Assembly (NCBI RefSeq): GCF_965363235.1
Contig: NC_134844.1
Location: 22,364,646-22,428,645, forward strand
Reading direction: 5' to 3'
Source of the DNA: Mytilus galloprovincialis
Lineage: Eukaryota; Mollusca; Bivalvia; Mytilida; Mytilidae
DNA: 64,000 nucleotides
Shown here: piece by piece, positions 24,000 through 34,389 of the stretch
How the letters are laid out: every line of letters starts with the position of its first letter
Numbering within the stretch: position 1 is the stretch's first letter
Translations under genes and position numbers: made by a program
Notes under the pieces: model-generated
What the model was told of the DNA's origin: nothing
What the model saw: the letters and a program-made list of their open reading frames with translations, nothing else
Databases searched by the model: none

Positions 24000-24325
24000 G
24001 AATATGTAAAACTGTAAATAGTTATCAAATGAGCCAGGCGTATAATTTAATACGCGAGACGCGCGTTTCGTCTACATAAGACTCGTCAGAGACGCTCAGA
24101 TCAAAATAGTAAGAAAGCCAAACAATTTTAAATTAGAAGAGCATTGAGGACCTACCATTCCCAAAAGTTGTGCCAAATATGGCCAAGGGAATCTTTGCCT
24201 GGGTTAAGAAAATTCTTAGTTTTTCGAATACTTTTGCAAACAGTTAATTTATAAAAATGACCACATACTTGATAATCAAGTCAACAATTAAGTGCTGACT
24301 ACTAAATGTTTCCCAAAATTGCGCT
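24000..24325 (-). mobile_element. Retrozyme-like repeat, family F1, inverted partial monomer
   Basis: On the minus strand this carries GTTGTGCCAAATATGG-like and GGTCCTCAATGCTC-like monomer sequence leading into a hammerhead motif at 24096-24052, then the start of the next unit (ATTAAATTATACGCC). It lies head-to-head with the + copies at 24385-24810. Confidence 0.7.
24052..24096 (-). ncRNA. Hammerhead ribozyme motif, F1 copy A
   Basis: In minus-strand order: stem I strand AGCGTCT, core CTGACGA, stem II GTCT-TATGT-AGAC, GAAA, short stem III (palindromic ACGCGCGT), predicted cleavage after GTC, then TCGCGTA. The core is intact. Two pairs of stem I next to the core are lost compared with the family consensus, so activity is doubtful. 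Confidence 0.65.
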
Positions 24326-24384
24326 TACAATATATACATTTTACAAGTAAATCTGAGAATTCATGGACACTCAAATACATAAGT

Positions 24385-24810
24385 CTGTTGAGTCTTATGT
24401 AGACGAAACGCGCGTCTGGCGTCTTAAATTATAACCCTGGTACCTTTAATAAATATTTACAGCACTGGGCGAATGCCACTGCTGATGGACTTTTCGTCCC
24501 CGCGGATATTACCAGCCCAGTTGTCAGCATTTTGGTGTTGACATGAATATCAATTATATGGTCATAAATTTCCTGTTTACAAAACTATGAATTTTTCGAA
24601 AAACTAAGGATTTTCTTATCCCAGGAATAGATCACCTTAGCTGTATTTGGCACAACTTTTTATTAATTTTGGGTCCTCAATGCTCTTCAACTTTGTACTA
24701 GTTTGGCTTTATACCTATGTTGATCTGAGCGTCACTGAGGAGTCTTATGTAGACGAAACACGCGTCCGGCGTATTGAATTATAATCCTGGTACTTTTGGT
24801 AGCTAATTAA
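24385..24810 (+). mobile_element. Retrozyme-like repeat, family F1, 350-bp monomer plus flanks
   Basis: A full monomer runs from the predicted cleavage site at 24416/24417 to the next at 24766/24767, exactly 350 bp, and the next unit begins after it. The first ribozyme copy has a perfect 3' half (GAAACGCGCGTC then TGGCGT) but an altered core (CTGTTGA); the second is better preserved. The internal structured block is at 24463-24545. No ORF is present, consistent with a non-autonomous retroelement spread through circular RNA, as known for animal retrozymes. Confidence 0.75.
24728..24772 (+). ncRNA. Hammerhead ribozyme motif, F1 copy C
   Basis: AGCGTCA (stem I), CTGAGGA (core), GTCT-TATGT-AGAC (stem II), GAAA, CACGCGTC with cleavage after GTC (24766/24767), then CGGCGT. 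Stem I pairs over positions 2-6 with one or two G-T pairs; pair 1 is A-C here but A-T in copy B's downstream strand. One stem III pair is disturbed. This is a type I hammerhead layout. Confidence 0.72.
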
Positions 24811-24874
24811 ACATCGCCAAATAACTGTTGCCTACATTTATAACATCTTCCAATTTAGCTTGTAATAAAATTGA

Positions 24875-25022
24875 AAATGGAAATGGGGAATGTGTCAAAG
24901 AGACAACAACCTGACCAAAGAGCAGACACAGCCGAAGGCAACAAGTGGGTCTTCAATGCAACGAGAAACCCCCACACCCGGAGACGTGCTTCAGCTGGTC
25001 CCTAAACAAAAATGTTTACTAG
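24875..25022 (+). repeat. Dispersed repeat (GTCAAAGAGACAA family), copy 2
   Basis: Better preserved relative of 12017-12165, with GTGTCAAAGAGACAACAACC, CCGAAGGCAACAAG and GCTTCAGCTGGTCCCTAAAC. Confidence 0.7.
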
Positions 25023-25589
25023 TTAAGTGACAATGTATGTCTTTTACAAAGCAAGGCATATTTATAAAATAAACACGTCATCTCAACGACTTTCTATTTT
25101 TGCATTTACGACTGGACGTAACACAAGTATAGCTTATGACGCACGAAATGATTAAAGTGTTATTTTCATTAGACTGGATCGGTACCACTTCTGGTGGACT
25201 GATTCATAACAACCTTTTTGTGAATGATCTGTTAATTAAGATACTATCAGGAAATTAAAGTTCAAAATCCCTCTTTTACAATTGACCTTAGATATACTTA
25301 TCTATGTTTTTTTATATCCCGTTTGCAGTGTATATATAAAGTGCGAATCCAGTCAGTTCATTTTCACTGTTGTATGCGAGTATGTTCATTGTAGAATAAA
25401 GGATCATGGGAAAACATTATTTGTTTACGTTTTGAAAATACCAAAATAATTGATTTGAAACTAAATTTTAACATATTTTCATTATGATGTGTCTTTTTAA
25501 TGTAAAATAACAGTATTAAAGTTCAAATATGTGTAATAAAAGCAACATAACATAGGATATCAGTTATTAAAAGCGATCCATTTTCACTA

Positions 25590-25712
25590 TAGATGCGATG
25601 AAATATCACTGTATGGCATTCATTTCTGAGGTAGAATTTTGGAAAATGCGATGAAATATCACTGTATGGCATTCATTTCTGATGTAGAATTTTGGAAAAT
25701 GCGATGAATTTT
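25590..25712 (+). repeat. Two-unit tandem repeat (~63 bp)
   Basis: GATGCGATGAAATATCACTG plus TATGGCATTCATTTCTGA and GTAGAATTTTGGAAAA occur twice with one difference. A partial third unit starts at the end. Confidence 0.85.
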
Positions 25713-25869
25713 TATTGTAGATTAATGTAATAATTAAACTTGCAACAAATGAAAAACTTATTTGATTACTTTAATATGTATATCTATTTATAATTTGTAT
25801 ATGTCTATAGAAACTGGCTGGCCATTTATACGTTTTCCCACAGCATTGACATGTGTGAACTGTAAACTG

Positions 25870-26475
25870 AAATGTTTCCCCGCAATGTTTTTTTTTTCCG
25901 GTTCGTATATTGCTATGATGTCGTTATGGTCTGCGTCGTCCGAAGACCCGTTTGGTTTCCGATCAACTTTAATTTAAGTAAATGGATCTATATAAATTTT
26001 AAAGAAGGTTCAATACCACAAAAGGAAGGTTGGGATAATGTTGGGGATGATGGTTCCAACCGTTTACGAAAAAGGGGCCCAAAAGAAGCATGTTTTTAGT
26101 TTTAAGATAGTTACTTGTGTATAAGAATTTTGATTGTTCTGAAATTGTACCACAGTGTTCAATACCACAAGTAGAATGTTAGGTTTCATTTTGGGGTTAT
26201 GGTACTAACAGTTTAGGAATGAAGGAACAAAAAGGGACAAAAAAACAAACATGTTTGTAATTTCCGGATAATTACTTGTTTGACGTTTTTGGATCATTTT
26301 CGCATTATCACAAATGGAAGACTGGGATTTTGTTCGGAGATAATTCTTAAATGGGCCACAAATTAAAAAAAAAATAATAATAAACACAATCATGTATGGA
26401 TTCAGCCTACCAAAGAACCTCAAATTTGATTTTGGACCCTGTGGGCCAATTTAAAACCGGACCCAAAATCAAAAA
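25870..26475 (+). repeat. Interspersed repeat with internal GGAAGGTTGGGA motifs
   Basis: It starts with GTCGTCCGAAGACCC, carries CAATACCACAAAAGGAAGGT and a diverged second copy at ~26160, and ends near CCTACCAAAGAACCTC and TTTGGACCCTGTGGGCC. I recognise this layout as a common bivalve repeat of unclear class. ORFs in it are not conserved genes. Confidence 0.55.
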
Positions 26476-28059
26476 TCTTACTTCAAAACCTCATTGAAAT
26501 TGGTCAAGAAGTGATTTATAAAAAAATATTAGAAAGTATTGTTGTTTTTATCCCATTCTATTTCGATAGACATGCGAGATGTACGTATTCAGTGATGAAG
26601 TTTCAATGCATTGGATAAATATAACTACACTTTAAATAAAGATTCTGATGAATTATAAAAAATTCTATGACATGCTTCTTCTGATTGGTAAATAGACCCA
26701 TACTCGAAATCCAATGATAAAATTTGTTTGCACATGCGTATAATGACTACTGCAGAAACAGAATTTTATCAAATTGGCATGCATTTGAAAATATTAATCT
26801 AAGAAACACTTTCAACTCTGAAATGATCCACATATTGTTATATTAGACAACGATGTGTTTTATTTGAAATAAATATTAATTCTATTGAATTTATTGGAGT
26901 GTTCAATCAAACTTTTCATCTCAAAGTGATCACTATCAAATCCTTTTCTTACTTTAATTATTGTTTGTGCAAGTCGGCTGAATTTGGAATTTAATGAATT
27001 AAAATTAATAAAATTCATACAGTGAAAATGCACCGCATATACAATACTAATGAATCGCTCTACAGTCACTGGTGGTAAGCGGATGGTCGTAACTAAAAGT
27101 TACGACCATCTGAATATGGGAGACAACTCTAGGGATAAGTTTTTCTTTTCCGATTTTCGTACAGTAAAAGGTTCATTTGAGTCAAACCGCTTGTCTCATA
27201 TACACATATCGTGAGTGCGTTGTTATTGAAACCAAATTTGACACATAAAATCATTCCAATTTTCGTAAAATAGTCATTCAAAAATTAGAGCATGATGGTC
27301 GTAACTTTAACTTGTGATGGTCGTAATGTCAACTATAGTATTTTGGATGATGGTCGTAACCGACATAAGATGGTCGTATCTTTGAAAGATGACCGTAACT
27401 CAAGTATTTAGACGAACTTTTATCAAGCTATTTTAAAAGTACTGTGCACATGCACAACCATGTTAATAAAGTCTGTTGTTATATAAAGTTTACTACAAAA
27501 AAATATTATTTCATTTGTTACTCTGATAATGGCATGCAGAAATGAAGTTAAAGAATTATCAATCATACATTTTTGATATGTTCCAAACGACCATCATTTA
27601 GGAGAAACAGGGAAAACTAATCAACTCGAATTAACCCAAATAGTATGTTAGAGTTGAGTATTAATATATTTTACTGTACGTTAAGGCATAAAATAGTTGA
27701 AGATTTGCTTTCAGATTTGTTTTATTTACGACTTTTTATTTCCTGCAATCATGTCGGCAGATGAAATTATTAAACGTACAATTTTGAACAATCTTTTTTA
27801 ATTTTTAATCAGCTATTGCAGTTTTTTTTTAAACCATTGGCTTTCAAATATTCGGCTTTTAATGAATCATGATTAATGAAAATCCACAAATGCCTGGTGT
27901 ATTTATCGTGTTGTCTTTATTTTTTATCGATTGCATGACGATCTTGCGGTATATCATTGATAATTGTTCTAAGTATTGGTTCAGAATAAAAACTTAATCC
28001 ATGGTGTCGCAATGAACATTGTGTTAACCTAGAAAGTATGAATAAGGTTGAGATATTTT

Positions 28060-28375
28060 ACAATGCTACACGCGTTGAATTTAAGAGTAAGATCAAATAT
28101 CAGTAGTTTGTAGACAGGCTTGTAGCCAGGATAATATTACAAGGTAGAACTAAATGTACTGCGGCAAATATTACATACGTCTGGCGTACTAAATTATAAT
28201 CCTGGTACCTTTGATAACTACTAACTACATACATATATGCAGGTAACTATTTTACAATGATACACGCTTTGAATTTAAGAGTAAGATCAAATATTAGTAA
28301 TTTATAGCCAGCCTTGTAGCTAAGATAATATTACAAGGTAGAACTAAATGTACTGCGGCAACTATCACATACATA
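28060..28375 (+). repeat. Direct duplication with an F1 monomer start between the copies
   Basis: Blocks TTGAATTTAAGAGTAAGATC and TACAAGGTAGAACTAAATGT occur at ~28075-28160 and ~28265-28350. Between them lies CGTCTGGCGTACTAAATTAT with AATCCTGGTACC, the post-cleavage start of retrozyme-like family F1. Confidence 0.65.
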
Positions 28376-28439
28376 TGCAGGTTGAAAATAATATTGATGT
28401 TATATGTTTATATTGTATGAATGTACTCAGATTTAAAAG

Positions 28440-29633
28440 ACCAGCACGCTGAGTTGAAACATAAAGATCTATCTTTTAAATATTATCCTGACTACAAGCT
28501 ATGTATGAATACTGTTTGCTGAAGTCCTTTTGCTGAAATTCACAACAAAAGATACATTATCATCAGCATATAGTAAACAATGTAAATTGCTAACCCCTTT
28601 AATATTCTTTAGAAAGAAGTTTAAGGATTCATACTGTGAAGGATTTTTTTTAACTCGTGGAATAATTTTGACTCTAAATATGCCTCCTCTAGTAGTGGAA
28701 AGATCATCCCAAATTGTCAAGCCTGTGCCAGTATCTGATCATAGACTTTGCGATGACAAAATACAGAGTGAATCTACCGAGTTAAGAAAGTTTGGCAAAA
28801 TGTGTTTCTCTTTTGGTAACACCAAGTAAATGTTTACAAAATTCAACGTGTAGTCTTTCTGAAAGAATCTTAGGATAATCCTGATCTACATTTGTAGTCA
28901 TAGATTTTTTTTTTAAAGGGTTGAAATATCCCCAAATTTTAGTACTATATAAGAGAATAGGTTTTATTGTATGCTCAAAAACATGAAGGCTGTTTTTTAA
29001 ACTTGGATTCAGTGACAGAAAGTCCTTGCGTAGCTTATGGTAGGCTATTAACGCCTTATTATACAATTCTCTCTGATCGAAAGAAAAAAATCCAGATGCA
29101 CTAAAAGTTATTCCTTAATATTTACAATGTTGAGCACAATCAATAAGTCTGTTATTAAAATAAAAATCATGTTTGATATGTCTGCCTGTTTTGTTTTATA
29201 CAAGCACCTTGGTTTTATTGGGATTAATTTTCAAACACCGATCTTAATCCATCAAGTTTACTTTGAAGTCCTTTTGCTGAAGTTGAAAAAATGGCAAGAT
29301 CATCAGCATATGATTAGTAAAGAATAGGCTGGTCGTGAATAAACAACAGCTGGATCAGGGGAACTTTTAACACAATCAGGAAGTTCATTTATAAAAATTT
29401 TAAACAAATTTGGACTCAAATTGTCTCCCTGTTTTACTCCAACTTCTAAAGAGATCTCTTACCACTCTTACCATACTCTCTAACTATATTCAATAGCTTA
29501 AGTTTTATCCCTGGGAGAATGGCAGTATCAAAAGCCTTCTGGAAATCATCAAAGCAGGCGAACACACTACCTTCTTTCGCATTACAATACTTACTTATAA
29601 TGGTTTTTAGAATGAACATATGGTCAGATGATT

Positions 29634-29670
<37 letters not shown>

Positions 29671-29850
29671 GTAAACCCAATTTGGCTCTCATCAATGATA
29701 TGATATTTATTTAAGAATTTACAAAGACGTGTATCAAGTATCTTATTAAAAAGGCTTTCCCAATGAATCAGTAATTGTAATTCCTCGATAGTTATTACGA
29801 TCGGATGCATCATTCCCTTTATGAATTGGGAATAAAAAACCTGTGGTCAA
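28440..29850 (-). mobile_element. Decayed LINE nested in the 3.9-kb TIR element
   Basis: On the minus strand, in order: LFNKILDTRLCKFLNKYHII and IDESQIGF, an FDDFQKAFDT-like block, VGVKQGDNLSPNLFKIF, a YADDLAIFSTSAKG-like catalytic region, YNKALIAYHKLRKDFLSLNP, FEHTIKPILLYSTKIWG, and a C-terminal CKHLLGV...IRYWHRLDNLG region. Frames are broken repeatedly and a 30-bp T-run at 29635-29669 interrupts it. It is dead. The YADDNVSF peptide near 28540 is a chance match in the C-terminal part. Confidence 0.8.
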
Positions 29851-30963
29851 GGCTAGGGTTCATGGTATTTTCGATAAGAAAGACAAAGATGTATAGCGGA
29901 TAGCATGGTACCAATAAGCGTATTCAGAATTTTCTAAAACCACGGGTAATAATTATACCTGAACTTCGAATTTGCACCTTATAATCAGCTTAACTATATA
30001 CCAAATGACAATACGACTTCTCAAAATCCAGGCTAAGAATAAAATGTATGTTGTTTAATTCGATTACGGACCTGCGAATTCGCGGATATGGTGTTGTCTC
30101 GATAACGATCCCCATAACATTATTTTGACTCCTTACTTATGCTCTTTCGACTTCAATTTTAAATTGTAATTTTTCTTTTAAATTCCACCTAGTAGGTACA
30201 TACTAGTTTTTAAAAAGTTACTCTTTTCAATACATGCAAAATATAAAGAAAATAAATCAGGATACTGTTATTTCATGTGATGTCAAATTTGTTAAAAGCG
30301 CCTTTTCTTAATTCGTAACTAAGAATGATCATAACCAGAGCTGTGTGTTAAAATGAATTCTCCACTTTTGAGAATGTATATTGTTATTAAACTTAACAGC
30401 TTATAATTAGTTGCCTCTTGGTTGATTTTATACATTATATTTTAAGTAACAGTGACTGGTCATTTCATTTTGTATTGGGGTTTTTTTTCCGATTCGTTCC
30501 AATTTTCTTTCCTTTCGCACTTTACAGGTATCCCTCTCTTTACCTCTTTTAGTTTTTATCATTTAGTGAAATCAACTTCACAAATATATCATATAATATA
30601 TTCATATAACAAAAGACACGTTTAAAACTCTTGACTTGTCTTATTAGGTCCTATTTAATAAAGAGTTACGACCATCACAATTTTAAGTTACGACCATCCT
30701 GAACATTTTTGGTTTTTTAGTTACGACCATCATGCTCGAATTTCTGAATGACTATTTTACGAAAATTGGAATGTTTTTATGTATTAAATTTTGTTTCAAT
30801 ATCAACGCACTGACGATTAGTATGTATGAGACAATCGGTTTTACTGAAACATTTTTTTACTGCACGAAAATCGGAAAAGAAACATTTATCCCTAGAGTTG
30901 TCTCCCATCTTCGGATGGTCGTAACTTTAAGTTACGACCATCCGCTTACCACCAGTGTACAGT

Positions 30964-33900
30964 GAAAATGAAAGTAAAGTATCATTGTTCAACAGTAAAC
31001 ATGACTCGCATAAAGATAGCATCATAGTGGAATTCAATACAATATGGGCAAACTGAATAACAAAAGCTATTCTACGTTATACAACATTAATAATTGTGTT
31101 GTAATGAATATTTTTTTGCAACTACATCTTCCCTGCTAGTTTTTAATCACCTGCACGATTTGTTCGTAAAACGTCCTAAATATTTACCTCTTTCGGTATA
31201 TATATATTTCACGTATGGATGGCTCTCGGCGCGTTAAAAACCCGTTCCCATCTCTTATTTTGTATAACTTGTATTATTTATTACTAAATATAGTACATGT
31301 GAACAATTTTCTTCATTTTCTTCAAAAATCATAATTTTTTCGTCTGTTTATTTACCATTATACATCAGAAATGCATGGCATAAAAAAACGAGGGTCGAGA
31401 AAAAAAAAAACCCTTACGAACCACATCAACAAACGACAAAATAGATAATTCAAATGTATTGAATACAAAAATAAGAGAGACAAGAGAGATAAATGGAGCA
31501 TTCAAACTCATTAGTAGAAAACTGACAACGACATGACAAAATAAAAAGACAAAGATAAAAAGAAAAACAACAGTATACAATACATAACACTGAACAACAC
31601 GGTCCAACCATAAGCCGGGAGTAATTGTTTATTCTTTATTTAAAATTCGGTGAGATAGATGTGTCACCTAACTTTGAATTACTTAGTGAGAGGACATCAT
31701 CTATATAGCGGAGAGTGACGTTAAAACTATTACTACAAAACAGTTAGAGATTGCATCAGATGTTAACAGAAAGAAGTCTTTCAGTTATTATGAGCTTACG
31801 TAGAAGTAGAAATGTTTAACTGATATTTAATGCTGTCATCATACTTGTTTTTTATGGAAATCTTGCGAAAAACGTTTCATAGAAATAAGGTAAGGTCATT
31901 CACAAAAAGATATTTCGATATAACATTTCATATTCAAAGATGTTATTGCGTGTAAACGATCTTTTAAGTTTGTGCTCATATCAAACAACATTTATTTCAG
32001 TCCACGAATGTAGAATTCGTCCATTAGCCGGTGCCGCCCACTTGTGTTTTACTTGTGTTTTTTTTTTTTTTTTTTTGTGCCGTTTTGTTTTGTTTTTGAA
32101 ATTGTTTTTACACTAAATTCATTTCTTTTCAGAATGCAATTCTTTTCCGTTTCGTATGCAGTGCATTCCGATAAAAAAAAAATGAAACTAGTCTTCAACT
32201 TGCATATTTAAACATTGCAATCATACACTTTTACTTTTATCGATTTATCTGTATCGACCTTTCTCAAAAGCTTACTGATGAACTCTTATTCTGCCTTGGA
32301 TTGTTCGATACTGAAATTATCTAACTTTACATAAATATGCTTCCTATTTGAAGATGTTTTCGGATTCAATTACTCAATCTTTCTTTTTCAATATTTGCAT
32401 TATCGTCTATAATATTTTCCCAGTAAATCCTATATCTACATCAACATCAATACATCTTAAAATATATACAGTAGTTAAATACAAGGATGACTTTTGTGAG
32501 TGTGTATATTTATGAGCAATGCTTGATTTAAATAATGATCTGATCCTCTTCTAAACCATTTATTCTATGTACAATCTTAAGAATAGAACAAATAATTACA
32601 TCATGCATGAGTCCAACCTAGCTCTCCCATACCAGCTAAATTGCATGACTTTTCATTTTGAAATTATATGTATATGTCTTTCCCCATTTTGTATCTCGGG
32701 TGTAGCTGCAGTAGATAGCTTCAAAAACATGCTTCGTGCGGATTGAAGTCTATTACATATCTTGCGAAAACATTCACAAGTGACCTTGCAAACATTATCT
32801 AGAACACTTTGTATTGTAAGAGTAATCTACCCGAACACTGATTTTCTTGTGTTTTCTGCTCCTTCGCAACCATTAAAGATAACGATAAAAGAATTTCGCC
32901 AATTTGATCGTTATATTATCTTCAGTATGTTTAGATTGGTTTGCACCGAAGCGTTCCGGAGACTCCATATGAGAGTTCCCCCTTAATGCAATTGATATAA
33001 GTGATATACATTTCTAACTGGTAGACCATAAGTGATAGAGACCTAGAGTGTTTTGATTTGAGGTCCTTGGTCCAAAAAATAAAAATTAGGTCAAAGTCAA
33101 ATGTCAAGGCCATATCTTAAATTTTGATTCTGGTATATTTTCACTTTGTGTCAGAAACCATATAAGATATCGACTACATATTTTTTGAAATTGTCCTTTG
33201 CGACAAGACGTAACTTCTCAAATTTGGTTGAAAGGGTGCGAAGACATTAAATGGGAGTTTTCATCCCTCTTTTTTTATAATTATGCTTATTGTGATTCAA
33301 CTATACATATCAAAGTTCTAGGTTCTTTTGATTTGAGGTCCTTGGTTTATGACCTTAAAATTGTGGTCAAAGTCATTGATAAGTTTGACGTTCTAGATTT
33401 TGACCTTTGCTTTAAACTGGTATATATACGTAGTCATAACGTTGAACGACTTCGTGCATAAGGTAACAAGCCATGTGACTTATAAAAAGCAAACCGGAAG
33501 TTACTTTGTGAAACCAGAAGTGACTATTCTATTTTATTGCATGTAAAAGTATGTATAACAATATATTTTTGAAAGCAATGACAAATACATAATCAAATAA
33601 AACCATAAGTGACATTTTTCAGACCGGAAGTAACAAATTACCTCACTAATTTCAAACAAAATTGTAAAGAAATCATACATTTTTAGATCAGCTAACAATG
33701 AGCTATCATTTGACACTGGAAATGACATTTTATTTTTGAATCAAAATAAATCGTAAGAAGTGGAAAGACCTTTCAATTGTGCTTTGAACAATTGGTCCTT
33801 AATTAAACTTGTTTTCCTATTGAAATCATTAACGTATACCATTAACGAACTCATATAGACTGGAAAGTGTTAATATATTTCATTGAACTTAATTAGTTTT

Positions 33901-34385
33901 GGAACTATTTAATGACATTTTATAACATTTTGTTTTTCGCTTATATGTTCCGTGGATCCAAATGTACACACTTTTTTTTTTATCTCGACACCCAACGAAG
34001 ATGTGTATAAACGGGGATTTTGATACGTGTGTTTGTATAAGTGTACCTAATTATTGACCAGATAACTGTATTTGTAGTGGTCAGTTATCGTTACTTCTAT
34101 GTAGACCACATGAATTTTGTCGTCTTTTTGTCACATTTTTTGCTGATTTATAGTATGAGTATAGTAGTTTTGTCTTATGACTAAATCTTCTAATTAGACT
34201 TGTTAACATGTCTTTGTGTTAAATACGGATAGAGTTTATATCGCAAATGCTTAACTTGAAGAGCACAGAAACAAAAACAAGGCTTATCTAGTTGGAGATA
34301 AGTTATATGTAAACGGCAACCTATGGCAAGGATAGGGGTATTCGGAGTTTGATTTCAAAGAAAACAGTAATAAACTCAAGTGTCA
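30964..34385. other. Gene-poor intergenic stretch
   Basis: AT-rich sequence with no ORF of recognisable family. 31470-31620 (minus) is a copy of the Penelope-like 3' tail (GACATTCAAACTC-like block, AACTGACAACGACATGAC, CCATAAGCCGGGAG). 32980-33720 contains repeated phrases (TTTTGATTTGAGGTCCTTGG twice; ACCGGAAGTAAC-like twice), probably another decayed repeat. Confidence 0.45.
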
Positions 34386-34389
34386 CAAC

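Larger units (their letters stand above)
27067..30957. mobile_element. 3.9-kb TIR DNA transposon, TSD TACAGT, with nested LINE
   Basis: Both ends start with CACTGGTGGTAAGCGGATGG and align for ~245 bp as inverted repeats. Perfect 6-bp direct repeats TACAGT lie at 27061-27066 and 30958-30963. The first 45 bp are themselves palindromic (GATGGTCGTAACT and its complement). Further GATGGTCGTAAC copies follow inside each arm, the kind of subterminal repeat that transposases bind. No transposase ORF was recognised; the interior holds a LINE and a short duplication. A 6-bp duplication is known for superfamilies such as Dada and IS3EU, but the family is not decided. Confidence 0.85.

Noticed and set aside
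28499-28720. YADDNVSF peptide as a second RT catalytic site
   Set aside because: It lies after the C-terminal LINE region (CKHLLGV, YWHRL) in element order; the true YADD-like site is near 29310.
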